A stretch of DNA of 64,000 nucleotides, taken from positions 62,001-126,000 of the forward strand of contig NZ_JACIVB010000063.1 of the NCBI RefSeq assembly GCF_014145455.1. Direction: 5' to 3'. Made by a program: the position numbers and the translations under genes. The notes beneath the pieces are model-generated. The model was not told where the DNA came from and made no database searches. It saw only the letters and a program-made list of their open reading frames with translations. Shown here piece by piece: positions 38,365 to 48,013 of this stretch (the stretch's first letter is position 1; every line of letters begins with the position of its first letter). Source of the DNA: Limosilactobacillus rudii (GTDB lineage Bacteria > Bacillota > Bacilli > Lactobacillales > Lactobacillaceae).

Positions 38365-40194
38365 TTAATTATTTTCTATTTTTACTACATCGCTACCAAA
38401 TAATTTTTGAGCAACTGCAACCTGTTTATCCTTGATTGAAGCTTCTTCAACCGGTGCATCCTCTTCCGGTGGTAACGGCGGTTCATCATCTGATACAGCT
38501 GGTGCCGCAGCACTGGTCTGACTCGTTGGCGAACCTGATTGTTTGTCAGCCTGGGAATTCTTTTTCCCATAGCCATGATCTTGAAGAAAATCACGTCTAA
38601 TTTGTGGCCACTTATCCTTAGGCACAAATACAACCTGACGTTCATTTCCCGTTAACCGTTGCAATGCATCTTCCATATTTTTCAGCAGTGTTGTATCATC
38701 TGCCGCTTGCTGGAATAGGAAAGGATAATCAAATGCTACAATAATCCCCACCGCACTTGCTGCAACTGGTTGCGAAACATGTAATAAAGATCGTTGCGGA
38801 ACCGATAGCATATTCAGCATATCGCCCCATAGATCACGCACCTTGACTAAGTCTTGTCGAGTAGCATTTTCAAGTACTGGGTAGACCTTATTAATATTAA
38901 CATGAACTTTCTTTTGTTGGACTCGTGGTTGCTCACTTTTTTGACGCACAGGAGTACTTACCCGCGCATTCTTAGCAGGAGCTTCTTGTAACTGCTTAAC
39001 CGTTTGCTGTAACTGCTGTATTTCTTGCTGTAATTTGTTAATTGTATCATTTGACACACCAGGCGCAACAGATTGGCTTATACTCTGAGATACCGGTGCT
39101 GTCGCCTGTTGTCCAACCTGACCTAACTTAATCGTCAAAACCTCTAAGTATACATCCGGATGAGTAGTAAATCGCATCTCTTCTTGAATATTATTTAACT
39201 CATCAATCATTTGGTAAAGGATGTCCGAGGATGCTGCCTGTGACAACTGCTGAAAGTCTTCTTTCTTTAAACCGGTACTCTCAACCTTAATCAATTCTGG
39301 TGATTCTTGATACAATAAAACATCGCGAATAAATGAAATCAGGTCTTCAATAAAGCGCTGCCCATCTTTTCCCTCAGCTAGAATATCTTTCATCGTATTG
39401 AGGGCGGTCGCACCTTCATGTTGGCACACCTGTAAAAAGTACTGCTTTAAAAGTTGCTTTGTAACACTACCTGTAACTAACAAGGCATCATCAAGACTAA
39501 CCTTATTGTCACTAAAGGACAACACTTGATCCAAGATACTCAAAGCATCCCGCATCCCACCTTCTGCAGCATTAGCAATTACCCATAAAGCCTTTTCGTC
39601 GTAGGTTACCTGTTTTTGATCCAGAATATACTTCATCCGATCAAAAGCATCTTGGGCAGAAATCCGTCGAAAATCAAATCGCTGAACCCGCGAAATAATT
39701 GTTAACGGAATCTTATGTGGCTCAGTAGTTGCAAGAATAAAGATCACATTAGCAGGTGGCTCTTCAAGCGTTTTTAATAAAGCATTGAAAGCTCCTGTCG
39801 ACAACATATGAACTTCATCGATAATGTATACTTTATAATCAGCTTGCGTTGGTGCGTACTTTGCTTTATCACGAATATCACGAATCTCTTCTACACCATT
39901 ATTAGAAGCTGCATCAATCTCAATAACATCATTGAGCTGCCCATTAGTAATCGCTTTACATGTCGCACACTCATTACAAGGCTCGCCATCCTGAGAATGA
40001 TGACAATTAACTGCCTTTGCGAAGATTTTTGCCGCTGATGTTTTTCCTGTCCCCCGTGGACCAGCAAAAAGGTATGCATGACTAATTTGGTGAGTAATAA
40101 TTGCGTTTTTTAAGGTTCTTGTAACAACCTGTTGACCAATAAGATCATCAAATCGCTGTGGCCGCCAAACACGATACAACGCCTGATAGCTCAT
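38365..40194 (-). CDS. dnaX: DNA polymerase III tau/gamma subunit
   Basis: DnaX is the ATPase motor of the clamp loader. The 609-residue protein shows [20 protein letters not shown] (in parts: GPRGTGKTS, about 45-53), four zinc cysteines ([16 protein letters not shown]), the DEVHML box (about 123-128) and the sensor [20 protein letters not shown] region. Residues 370-420 are Gln-rich and linker-like, and the tail is acidic. I see no obvious slippery A-rich frameshift site for a separate gamma form. It follows the SRP RNA gene. Confidence 0.96.
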   Translation of the reverse strand: MSYQALYRVWRPQRFDDLIGQQVVTRTLKNAIITHQISHAYLFAGPRGTGKTSAAKIFAKAVNCHHSQDGEPCNECATCKAITNGQLNDVIEIDAASNNGVEEIRDIRDKAKYAPTQADYKVYIIDEVHMLSTGAFNALLKTLEEPPANVIFILATTEPHKIPLTIISRVQRFDFRRISAQDAFDRMKYILDQKQVTYDEKALWVIANAAEGGMRDALSILDQVLSFSDNKVSLDDALLVTGSVTKQLLKQYFLQVCQHEGATALNTMKDILAEGKDGQRFIEDLISFIRDVLLYQESPELIKVESTGLKKEDFQQLSQAASSDILYQMIDELNNIQEEMRFTTHPDVYLEVLTIKLGQVGQQATAPVSQSISQSVAPGVSNDTINKLQQEIQQLQQTVKQLQEAPAKNARVSTPVRQKSEQPRVQQKKVHVNINKVYPVLENATRQDLVKVRDLWGDMLNMLSVPQRSLLHVSQPVAASAVGIIVAFDYPFLFQQAADDTTLLKNMEDALQRLTGNERQVVFVPKDKWPQIRRDFLQDHGYGKKNSQADKQSGSPTSQTSAAAPAVSDDEPPLPPEEDAPVEEASIKDKQVAVAQKLFGSDVVKIENN

Positions 40195-40317
40195 CGCCAG
40201 ACTTCCTTTCTAAATTTAAAAATACTATAGAATATTATACAAGGAATTTGCCTTACACAGTAGGAAAATATTTATTAATTATCTGACAAGATTACTAGCT
40301 CAAATTTTGATTATAAA

Positions 40318-40346
40318 AAAAGATCTGCAGTAAAATACTACAGATC
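40318..40346 (-). terminator. Terminator after the SRP RNA gene
   Basis: On the minus strand GATCTGTAG and CTGCAGATC pair around a T/A-rich loop and are followed by a run of seven T. Confidence 0.85.
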
Positions 40347-40375
40347 AGCTCAATTATCAATAAAACTTAGAGCAC

Positions 40376-40472
40376 AAGGTACATCATACTTAGTGCTGCT
40401 TCCTTCCAGACCTGACACGGTTCGTAAGCGCACCCTTGCCCTAAGGCCTTACGGCAAATAGTATGATACACT
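40376..40472 (-). ncRNA. ffs: Small signal recognition particle RNA
   Basis: The apical part of the SRP RNA is plain on the minus strand: ACCGTGTCAGGTCTGGAAGG followed by AAGCAGCACT, the Ffh-binding region. The outer ends GTATCATACT and AGTATGATGTAC pair to close the rod. The position between tadA and dnaX is the conserved Bacillota site. Ends are approximate. A terminator follows about 30 bases downstream. Confidence 0.92.
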
Positions 40473-40501
40473 ATTTTTCATTAAAATGCTAGGGGGTAGT
40501 T

Positions 40502-41002
40502 TTATTTTTTTCGTCGTGCTTCCTTTCGCCGCCGTCTTATTTCCCGAAAAAAACTTTTTAACATTTGACTGCACTCATCACCAAGAATTCCTGAATAAAC
40601 ATTTACTTGATGATTCAGGCGTGAATCAGTCAAAAGGTGGTATAAGCTGTCCACTGCCCCTGCTTTAGGGTCAGGTGCCCCATAATAGACGTTCTTTATT
40701 CGTGCGTTGATAATCGCGCCACTACACATAATACATGGCTCAAGGGTAACATATAGGTCACAATCTTCAAGCCGCCAACTATGTAAGTTCGTACATGCTT
40801 CCATAATCGCAAGCATTTCCGCATGATAGGTAACATCTTGAAATTTTTCCCGCATGTTGTGTCCTCGGCCAATTACTTGTCCATCATGAACGACAACTGC
40901 GCCAATCGGTACTTCATTTAAAATCTTAGCCTGTTGTGCTTCATCAATTGCCATCCGCATAAATTTTTGCTGAGCTAGTAATGATGAATTATTTTTTTCC
41001 AT
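40502..41002 (-). CDS. tadA: tRNA-specific adenosine deaminase
   Basis: TadA converts A34 to inosine in tRNA-Arg(ACG). The 166-residue protein carries the deaminase zinc site: HAEMLAI (His and catalytic Glu, about 61-67) and LEPCIMCSGAI (two Cys, about 91-101). The C-terminus is very basic (REIRRRRKEARRKK), fitting tRNA binding. It precedes the SRP RNA and dnaX. Confidence 0.95.
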   Translation of the reverse strand: MEKNNSSLLAQQKFMRMAIDEAQQAKILNEVPIGAVVVHDGQVIGRGHNMREKFQDVTYHAEMLAIMEACTNLHSWRLEDCDLYVTLEPCIMCSGAIINARIKNVYYGAPDPKAGAVDSLYHLLTDSRLNHQVNVYSGILGDECSQMLKSFFREIRRRRKEARRKK

Positions 41003-41143
41003 TTACTTTCTCCATTTGCTTAAAATTATCCTGTTTTTCAGTGTATAATATTAATTTAGCTTTTCAAACTAATTTATGATTGACTAATCACCTGCTTATA
41101 TTTTTTACAAAAAAAGTTTCACAGGTGACATCACCAGTATTAA

Positions 41144-41190
41144 ATACTATATATTGTGTTTCACTATTTACTTAGCACGAAATATAGTAC
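41144..41190. promoter_or_regulatory. Paired NrdR boxes upstream of nrdH
   Basis: ATACTATATATTGTGT (41144-41159) fits the NrdR consensus at nearly all positions, and GCACGAAATATAGTAC (41175-41190) fits more loosely. Their starts are 31 bases apart, three helical turns, the spacing typical of NrdR pairs. They lie just upstream of the -35 box. Confidence 0.85.
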
Positions 41191-41198
41191 TTTTTTAA

Positions 41199-41226
41199 TT
41201 GATTTTTTTAAATTCCCCGCTATACT
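41199..41226 (+). promoter_or_regulatory. Promoter of nrdHEF
   Basis: -35 TTGATT (41199-41204) and -10 TATACT (41221-41226), 16 bases apart, directly after the second NrdR box. Confidence 0.7.
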
Positions 41227-41262
41227 AGAAAACATCGATTAACGTTTAGGAGGCTAATTAAA

Positions 41263-41484
41263 ATGGTAACTGTCTTTTCAAAGAATAATTGTATTCAGTG
41301 TAAAATGACCAAGCGTTTCTTAGAGCAGCATAAAATTGCGTTTGTTGAACACAATATAGATGAACAGCCAGAATATGTATCCCAATTAAAATCTGAAGGC
41401 TTCATGGCTACCCCGGTGGTTAAGCTTCCCAATGGCAATGCATTTTCTGGTTTTCGTCCCGATCAACTAAATCAGCTTGCCTAA
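41263..41484 (+). CDS. nrdH: Glutaredoxin-like protein NrdH
   Basis: NrdH is the electron donor of class Ib ribonucleotide reductase. The 73-residue protein has the redox site CIQCKMTKRFL (residues 11-14 being CxxC) and the C-terminal FSGFRPDQLNQL typical of NrdH. AGGAGG precedes the ATG. It leads the nrdH-nrdE-nrdF operon. Confidence 0.95.
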   Translation: MVTVFSKNNCIQCKMTKRFLEQHKIAFVEHNIDEQPEYVSQLKSEGFMATPVVKLPNGNAFSGFRPDQLNQLA

Positions 41485-41583
41485 ATCAAATAGCATTAAC
41501 AACCTTGCCAGGCAGCAATTTATATTGTTGTGCTGGCTTCTTTATTGACAAAATTAAATCATCTTAGAAAGCGAGTTATTAAT

Positions 41584-43755
41584 ATGGCATTATCAGATAT
41601 CGATATGACGAAGGTCAAATATTATGATTACAACAATGAGGTTAATATTCCAAAAAATGGGCAAATCCAACTTGATAAAGATAAAATGGCCTTAGAAGAC
41701 TTTATTAAAGAAAATGTCAAACCAAATACTAAGCACTTTTCATCCCTTCAAGAACGTTTTCAATGGTTAGAAGACAACGACTATATTGAAAAGGGTTTCA
41801 TGAGCAAATATAGTGGTGAATTCATCAAGAAACTTTATAAATATCTCCAAGATCAAGACTTCCATTTTCATTCATTTATGGCCGCTTATAAATTTTACGC
41901 TCAGTATGCTTTGCGGACCAATGATAAGGAATACTACCTTGAAAATTACATTGACCGTGTTGCTATGAACGCCCTTTACCTCGCAAACGGTGATGAAGAC
42001 TTGGCAATGCAGCTTGCTGATGAAATTATCCATCAACGTTACCAACCAGCTACTCCTACTTTCCTTAATGTTGGCCGGAAACGCCGGGGGGAATTTGTTT
42101 CATGTTTTGCAATTCAAACTACAGATGATATGAACACAATTGGACGTACCATTAATTCTGCCCTCCAGCTCTCTAAAATCGGTGGTGGCGTTGGTATTAA
42201 CCTCAGTAACCTTCGTGAAGCAGGAGCCCCAATTAAAAAAATTGAGGGGGCTGCAAGCGGAGTTGTCCCGGTAATGAAATTATTAGAAGATAGCTTCTCT
42301 TATTCTAACCAGCTTGGTCAGCGTCAAGGGGCCGGCGTCGTTTATCTAAGCGTCTTTCACCCGGACATCATCGAATTTTTAGGGGCCAAAAAAGAAAATG
42401 CGGATGAAAAGATTCGATTAAAAACTCTTTCACTTGGTATTACTGTTCCAGACAAATTCTATGAGCTAGTCGAAAAAGATGCAGATATGTATCTTTTTAG
42501 TCCTTATGATGTCGAGCGAATTTACGGTAAACCCTTCTCTTACATTGATATTACTAAAGAATACGATAGCTTAGTCGCAAATGATAATATCCGTAAGAAA
42601 AAAATTAATGCACGAGATCTTGAAGACGAGATTAGCAAATTACAACAAGAATCTGGCTATCCATATATTATTAATATTGATACTGAAAATCGCGATAACC
42701 CAATTAATGGTAAAATTGTTATGAGTAATCTTTGTTCGGAAATTGCTCAAGTTCAAGTTCCAGCGCGAGTAAATAACGACCAATCGTACTCTGAAATGGG
42801 AATTGATATTAGTTGTAATCTTGGTTCAACTAATATCGCCAATATGATGGAAAGTCCTAATTTTGGCAAGTCAATCAAGGCAATGATGCGTGGGCTCACC
42901 CGAATTAGTGATGTTGAAGATCTCGATGTCGTTCCCACAATCCAAAATGGAAACCGGCTTGCACACTCTGTTGGCTTAGGGGCGATGGGCTTGCATAGCT
43001 ACCTCGCCAAGCACCATATTCAATACGGTAGTCCAGTAGCAATAGAGTTTACGGGTGTTTACTTTATGCTCTTAAATTACTGGTCCTTAGTAGCTTCAAA
43101 TGAGATTGCTAAAGAACGGCAAGAAACTTTTTACGATTTTGAAAACAGCAAGTACGCCGATGGTTCCTATTTTGATAAGTACATCAACAAAGATTGGGGA
43201 CCACAGTCAGACGTTGTTAAAAAGTTATTTAATGGTATTTTTATCCCTGGAATTGAAGATTGGCAACGGCTTAAGGAAAACGTCATGAAAGACGGGCTAT
43301 ATAATCAATATCGGCTTGCCGTGGCACCTAACGGCTCGACTTCCTACATCAATGATTCAACGGCTAGTTTGCACCCAATTATTAACCGGGTTGAAGAACG
43401 GCAAGAAAAGATGATTGGTAAAATTTACTACCCGGCTCCATATCTTTCAAACGACACAATGCCGTATTACCGTTCCGCTTATGATATGGACATGCGTAAA
43501 GTAATTGATACATACGCTGCTGCTCAACAGCACGTTGATCAGTCTCTTTCCATGACTCTTTTTATGCGGTCAACAATTCCCGCTGGCCTCTATGAATGGA
43601 AAGATGGCCGAACCGAAAAAATGACTACCCGTGACCTCAATATTCTACGGCACTATGCATTTAAACGAGGAATCAAGTCGATTTATTATATCCGAACTTT
43701 TACTGATGACAATGACGAAATTGGTGCTAATCAATGTGAAAGCTGTGTGATTTAA
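41584..43755 (+). CDS. nrdE: Ribonucleotide reductase class Ib, alpha subunit NrdE
   Basis: NrdE reduces ribonucleoside diphosphates with a radical delivered by NrdF. The 723-residue protein shows the active-site cysteines in FVSCFAIQT (about 175) and SNLCSEIAQVQ (about 385), and the C-terminal shuttle pair CESCVI. The ATG at 41584 is preferred; the longer frame to 41530 has no ribosome-binding site and starts with a hydrophobic stretch that does not belong to the family. It follows nrdH by about 100 bases. No nrdI gene lies between, although NrdI usually assembles the NrdF cofactor. Confidence 0.96.
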   Translation: MALSDIDMTKVKYYDYNNEVNIPKNGQIQLDKDKMALEDFIKENVKPNTKHFSSLQERFQWLEDNDYIEKGFMSKYSGEFIKKLYKYLQDQDFHFHSFMAAYKFYAQYALRTNDKEYYLENYIDRVAMNALYLANGDEDLAMQLADEIIHQRYQPATPTFLNVGRKRRGEFVSCFAIQTTDDMNTIGRTINSALQLSKIGGGVGINLSNLREAGAPIKKIEGAASGVVPVMKLLEDSFSYSNQLGQRQGAGVVYLSVFHPDIIEFLGAKKENADEKIRLKTLSLGITVPDKFYELVEKDADMYLFSPYDVERIYGKPFSYIDITKEYDSLVANDNIRKKKINARDLEDEISKLQQESGYPYIINIDTENRDNPINGKIVMSNLCSEIAQVQVPARVNNDQSYSEMGIDISCNLGSTNIANMMESPNFGKSIKAMMRGLTRISDVEDLDVVPTIQNGNRLAHSVGLGAMGLHSYLAKHHIQYGSPVAIEFTGVYFMLLNYWSLVASNEIAKERQETFYDFENSKYADGSYFDKYINKDWGPQSDVVKKLFNGIFIPGIEDWQRLKENVMKDGLYNQYRLAVAPNGSTSYINDSTASLHPIINRVEERQEKMIGKIYYPAPYLSNDTMPYYRSAYDMDMRKVIDTYAAAQQHVDQSLSMTLFMRSTIPAGLYEWKDGRTEKMTTRDLNILRHYAFKRGIKSIYYIRTFTDDNDEIGANQCESCVI

Positions 43756-43873
43756 CTTTCAGCTCCCATTTGATTTAAATGTAATGCACTGGTAAACTTG
43801 ATATTATGTATAATTGGCTATTTAGTAAGCTATCATGCTTACTAAGAGCAAGGTATTTGGAGGAGCTCAATCA

Positions 43874-44893
43874 ATGAAACTGGAAGAATTTAAACCTGTA
43901 AATCATTACGATGCGATTAACTGGAATGAAGTTTCCGATATGATCGATAAAGCAACTTGGGAAAAATTAACAGAACAATTTTGGCTCGATACACGGGTTC
44001 CTGTTGCCAATGATATGGATGATTGGCGTGAATTAGATGATGATCATCAATGGACTGTTGGCCATGTTTTTGGTGGTTTGACCCTTCTTGACACTGTCCA
44101 ATCAGAAGCAGGACTAACTGCTCTTAAAGAAGATGTTAAGACGCCACATGAGACTGCTGTTTTAAACAATATCCAATTTATGGAATCAGTTCATGCTAAA
44201 AGTTACTCAACAATCTTCTCAACTCTTAATACTCCTGACCAAATCAAAGAAATCTTCGAATGGTCTGACACTGAAGAATATTTACAAAACAAGGCTGTTA
44301 AGATTGCCAATATGTACTTAGACCCAAGCCAGGATCCACTTAAAAAGAAGGTTGCTAACGTCTTCTTAGAGACTTTCTTATTCTATTCTGGTTTTTATAC
44401 TCCTCTGTACTATCTTGGTCACAACAAATTAAACAACGTAGCTGAAATCATTAAACTTATCTTACGTGACGAATCGGTTCATGGTACTTACATTGGTTAT
44501 AAGTTCCAAGTGGGAATGCGCGATCGAACTGAAAAGCAACAACAAGACATGAAAGATTGGATGTATAACTTCCTTTATGAACTTTATGATAATGAAGAAA
44601 AGTATACTCACCTTCTTTATGATCAAGTTGGCTGGACTGATGATGTTTTGACCTTCATTCGTTATAATGCTAACAAGGCTTTAATGAATCTTGGTCAGGA
44701 CCCGCTCTTCCCTGATACTGCTTCTGACGTTAATCCGGTTGTTATGAATGGTATTTCTACATCGACTTCTAACCACGATTTTTTTAGCCAAGTCGGTAAT
44801 GGATATCGCATGGGCGCCGTTGAAGCAATGAGTGATAGCGATTATGACGTTAAAGATCCAAATGCAGGTAAAGATAAAAATTCTCGCGATTAA
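43874..44893 (+). CDS. nrdF: Ribonucleotide reductase class Ib, beta subunit NrdF
   Basis: NrdF carries the di-manganese/tyrosyl radical cofactor. The 339-residue ferritin-like protein has the metal-ligand helices in VFGGLTLLDTVQSEAG, NNIQFMESVHAKSY, FLETFLFYSGFY and LRDESVHGTYIGYK. GGAGGAG lies before the ATG at 43874. A short intergenic gap of about 118 bases separates it from nrdE; a terminator follows. Confidence 0.96.
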   Translation: MKLEEFKPVNHYDAINWNEVSDMIDKATWEKLTEQFWLDTRVPVANDMDDWRELDDDHQWTVGHVFGGLTLLDTVQSEAGLTALKEDVKTPHETAVLNNIQFMESVHAKSYSTIFSTLNTPDQIKEIFEWSDTEEYLQNKAVKIANMYLDPSQDPLKKKVANVFLETFLFYSGFYTPLYYLGHNKLNNVAEIIKLILRDESVHGTYIGYKFQVGMRDRTEKQQQDMKDWMYNFLYELYDNEEKYTHLLYDQVGWTDDVLTFIRYNANKALMNLGQDPLFPDTASDVNPVVMNGISTSTSNHDFFSQVGNGYRMGAVEAMSDSDYDVKDPNAGKDKNSRD

Positions 44894-44904
44894 TTAATTA
44901 TAAT

Positions 44905-44947
44905 AAAAAGATGCCATCGTTCAATTAAAGGACGTTGGCATCTTTTT
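44905..44947 (+). terminator. Terminator after nrdF
   Basis: AAAAAGATGCCATCGT and ACGTTGGCATCTTTTT pair with one mismatch, ending in a T-run. Confidence 0.85.
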
Positions 44948-45035
44948 ATTATCCTCACAATATCGTAACTTTTCCGTAGATGTGCAAAGAAACGCATAAT
45001 GTTATTTTTTGACTATTTTATCGACTTTCTTTTTA

Positions 45036-45053
45036 TTGTGAAATATAAATCAA
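45036..45053. promoter_or_regulatory. Candidate distal Rex site upstream of adhE
   Basis: TTGTGAAATATAAATCAA: the first 11 bases match the Rex palindrome TTGTGAAATATTTCACAA, the second half is poor. It lies about 220 bases before adhE. Confidence 0.4.
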
Positions 45054-45143
45054 TCATAAAGACTAGGTCAGAAAAGCAGGCCATGTATTCTAAAAATAAT
45101 ACCAATCTTTTTTGCTGTTTTATTAGCATTATCAGCTCAACAA

Positions 45144-45157
45144 TGTAAGCGAATTCA
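45144..45157. promoter_or_regulatory. Candidate cre (CcpA) site upstream of adhE
   Basis: TGTAAGCGAATTCA fits the cre consensus TGWAANCGNTNWCA except at one position. It lies just upstream of the stronger Rex-like box and the promoter. Confidence 0.5.
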
Positions 45158-45170
45158 ATACTTGTAACCA

Positions 45171-45188
45171 TTGTTTAAATATTCACAA
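45171..45188. promoter_or_regulatory. Candidate Rex operator of adhE
   Basis: TTGTTTAAATATTCACAA is a near palindrome matching the Rex consensus TTGTGAAATATTTCACAA at most positions. It ends six bases before the -35, so a bound Rex would hinder initiation. Rex is encoded at 14.9 kb and adhE is a well-known Rex target in Bacillota. Confidence 0.7.
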
Positions 45189-45193
45189 AGGTA

Positions 45194-45221
45194 TTTACAA
45201 CGCAAAAAAATGTAGTAATAT
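45194..45221 (+). promoter_or_regulatory. Promoter of adhE
   Basis: -35 TTTACA (45194-45199) and -10 TAATAT (45216-45221), spaced by 16 bases. The remaining 44.95-45.19 kb stretch holds the Rex-like and cre-like sites and no ORF. Confidence 0.6.
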
Positions 45222-45273
45222 TATACATGTTCAAAGGTTAACAAAAAAGAATTGAAAAAAGGAGATTTCAATT

Positions 45274-47910
45274 ATGCCTGCTAACAACAAGAAACAAGTT
45301 GAAAAAAAAGAATTAACTGCTGAAGAAAAAAAGCAAAATGCCCAAAAATTAGTTAATGATTTAATGGCTAAGAGCCAAGCTGCTTTCGAACAGTTACGTT
45401 ATTACTCACAAGAGCAAGTTGACAAGATTTGTCAAGCAATGGCCCTTGCTGCTGAAGAACATCACATGGATCTAGCAATTGATGCTGCTAACGAAACTGG
45501 TCGTGGTATTGCCGAAGATAAGGCTATCAAGAACATCTACGCAAGTGAATATATTTGGAACAACATCCGTCACGATAAGACTGTTGGTATTATCGAAGAC
45601 AACGATGAAGACCAAACAATCACTATTGCCGATCCTCTTGGTGTCATTGCTGGAATTGTTCCGGTTACTAACCCTACTTCGACTACAATTTTCAAATCAA
45701 TCATCAGTGCTAAGACGCGGAATACAATTATCTTCTCATTCCACCGTCAAGCAATGAAGTCATCTATCAAGACCGCAAAAATTCTTCAAGAAGCTGCCGA
45801 AAAAGCTGGTGCGCCAAAGAACATGATTCAATGGCTTCCTGAAAGTAGTCGTGAAAATACCACTGCATTGCTTCAACACCCTAACACTGCTACTATTTTA
45901 GCAACTGGTGGTCCTTCCCTTGTTAAAGCAGCTTATAGTTCTGGTAACCCTGCCCTTGGTGTTGGTCCTGGTAACGGTCCTGCCTACATCGAAAAGACTG
46001 CTAACATCGAACGTTCAGTTTACGATATCGTTCTTTCAAAGACTTTCGATAACGGTATGATTTGTGCTACTGAAAATTCAGTTGTTGTTGATGAAGAAAT
46101 CTATGACAAGGTTAAAGAAGAATTCCAAAAATGGAACTGTTACTTCTTGAAGCCAAACGAAATTGATAAATTTACTGACGGCTTTATCGATCCAGACCGT
46201 CACCAAGTTCGTGGTCCTATTGCTGGTCGTTCCGCTAATGCAATTGCTGACATGTGTGGCATCAAAGTTCCTGACAACACCAAAGTTATCATCGCAGAAT
46301 ATGAAGGTGTTGGTGACAAATACCCACTTTCAGCTGAAAAGCTTTCACCAGTATTAACAATGTACAAGGCAACTTCCCACGAAAATGCCTTCGATATCTG
46401 TGCTCAATTATTACACTATGGTGGTGAAGGACACACTGCTGCTATTCACACACTCGATGATGACTTAGCTACTAAGTACGGTCTTGAAATGCGTGCTTCA
46501 CGGATCATCGTTAACTCACCATCTGGTATTGGTGGTATCGGTAATATTTACAACAACATGACCCCATCACTTACTTTAGGTACTGGTTCATACGGTAGTA
46601 ACTCAATCTCACATAACGTTACTGATTGGGATCTCTTAAACATCAAAACAATTGCAAAACGGCGTGAAAATCGTCAATGGGTTAAGATCCCCCCAAAAGT
46701 ATACTTTCAACGCAACTCACTAAAAGAATTGCAAGATATTCCAAACATTGATCGGGCATTTATTGTTACCGGTCCAGGAATGAGCAAACGGGGTTACGTT
46801 CAACGTGTTATCGACCAATTACGTCAACGTCAAAATAACACTGCCTTCTTAGTATTTGATGACGTTGAAGAAGACCCATCAACACATACTGTTGAAAAGG
46901 GTGTCGCAATGATGAACGACTTCAAGCCTGACACAATTATTGCTCTTGGTGGTGGTTCACCAATGGATGCTGCTAAGGCTATGTGGATGTTCTATGAGCA
47001 CCCAGAAACTTCATGGTATGGTGTCATGCAAAAGTACCTTGATATCCGTAAGCGTGCTTACCAAATCAAGAAACCTACTAAGGCACAACTTATTGGTATC
47101 CCTACTACTTCAGGTACTGGTTCAGAAGTTACTCCATTTGCGGTTATTACTGACTCTGAAACCCACGTTAAGTACCCACTTGCTGACTACGCCTTAACAC
47201 CAAACATTGCCATCGTTGATTCACAATTCGTTGAAACTGTTCCTGCAACAACTACTGCTTGGACTGGACTGGACGTTTTATGTCACGCAACCGAATCATA
47301 CGTTTCAGTAATGGCAACTGACTACACTCGTGGTTGGTCATTACAAACTATCAAAGGTGTTATGGAAAACCTTCCTAAGTCAGTTCAAGGTGATAAGTTA
47401 GCTCGTCGTAAGATGCACGACTTCTCAACAATGGCTGGGATGGCATTTGGTCAAGCCTTCTTAGGTATCAACCACTCACTTGCCCACAAGATGGGAGGAG
47501 CATTTGACCTTCCTCACGGTTTAATGATCGCTATTGCAATGCCACAAGTTATCCGTTTCAACGCTAAGCGGCCACAAAAGCTTGCTCTCTGGCCACACTA
47601 CGAAACTTACCACGCAACTAAGGACTATGCTGATATTGCACGGTTCATCGGTTTGAAAGGTAATACTGATGAAGAATTGGCTGAAGCATATGCTAAGAAA
47701 GTTATCGAACTTGCTCACGAATGTGGTGTTAAGTTAAGCTTAAAGGCAAATGGTGTTAAGCGTGAAGACTTCGACAAGGTTGTTGATGATCTTGCTCGCC
47801 TCGCCTACGAAGATCAATGTACTACTACTAACCCAGTTGAACCACTTGTTAGCCAACTCAAGGAATTACTTGAACGTTGCTACGATGGTACTGGCGTAGA
47901 AGAAAACTAA
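45274..47910 (+). CDS. adhE: Bifunctional acetaldehyde-CoA/alcohol dehydrogenase
   Basis: AdhE turns acetyl-CoA into ethanol in two NADH-dependent steps, reoxidising NADH in heterofermentation. The 878-residue protein is a fusion. The N-terminal ALDH domain (about 25-450) has the catalytic Cys in FDNGMICATENSVV (about 259). The C-terminal iron-dependent ADH domain (about 470-870) has IALGGGSPMDAAKAMW and the metal-binding histidines in INHSLAHKMGGAFDLPHG (in parts: NHSLAHKMG). A charged N-terminal tail (about 20 residues) precedes the ALDH fold. GGAGA precedes the ATG. Codon use is markedly that of a highly expressed gene. Confidence 0.98.
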   Translation: MPANNKKQVEKKELTAEEKKQNAQKLVNDLMAKSQAAFEQLRYYSQEQVDKICQAMALAAEEHHMDLAIDAANETGRGIAEDKAIKNIYASEYIWNNIRHDKTVGIIEDNDEDQTITIADPLGVIAGIVPVTNPTSTTIFKSIISAKTRNTIIFSFHRQAMKSSIKTAKILQEAAEKAGAPKNMIQWLPESSRENTTALLQHPNTATILATGGPSLVKAAYSSGNPALGVGPGNGPAYIEKTANIERSVYDIVLSKTFDNGMICATENSVVVDEEIYDKVKEEFQKWNCYFLKPNEIDKFTDGFIDPDRHQVRGPIAGRSANAIADMCGIKVPDNTKVIIAEYEGVGDKYPLSAEKLSPVLTMYKATSHENAFDICAQLLHYGGEGHTAAIHTLDDDLATKYGLEMRASRIIVNSPSGIGGIGNIYNNMTPSLTLGTGSYGSNSISHNVTDWDLLNIKTIAKRRENRQWVKIPPKVYFQRNSLKELQDIPNIDRAFIVTGPGMSKRGYVQRVIDQLRQRQNNTAFLVFDDVEEDPSTHTVEKGVAMMNDFKPDTIIALGGGSPMDAAKAMWMFYEHPETSWYGVMQKYLDIRKRAYQIKKPTKAQLIGIPTTSGTGSEVTPFAVITDSETHVKYPLADYALTPNIAIVDSQFVETVPATTTAWTGLDVLCHATESYVSVMATDYTRGWSLQTIKGVMENLPKSVQGDKLARRKMHDFSTMAGMAFGQAFLGINHSLAHKMGGAFDLPHGLMIAIAMPQVIRFNAKRPQKLALWPHYETYHATKDYADIARFIGLKGNTDEELAEAYAKKVIELAHECGVKLSLKANGVKREDFDKVVDDLARLAYEDQCTTTNPVEPLVSQLKELLERCYDGTGVEEN

Positions 47911-47923
47911 TTAACAACAAGTT

Positions 47924-47963
47924 AAAGCGCTAAAGTTATGGTTAACCGTAACTTCAGCGCTTT
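47924..47963. terminator. Terminator after adhE
   Basis: AAAGCGCTAAAGTTA and TAACTTCAGCGCTTT form a stem with one mismatch. It may also serve the convergent DUF4097 operon. Confidence 0.8.
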
Positions 47964-48013
47964 ATTAATTTTAAATAATTCTATATTTGTTGACCTATGA
48001 CAGTCACTAGACA

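Noticed and set aside
38365-40194. Programmed frameshift in dnaX producing a gamma form
   Set aside because: I found no A-AAA-AAG-type slippery run followed by a hairpin in frame.
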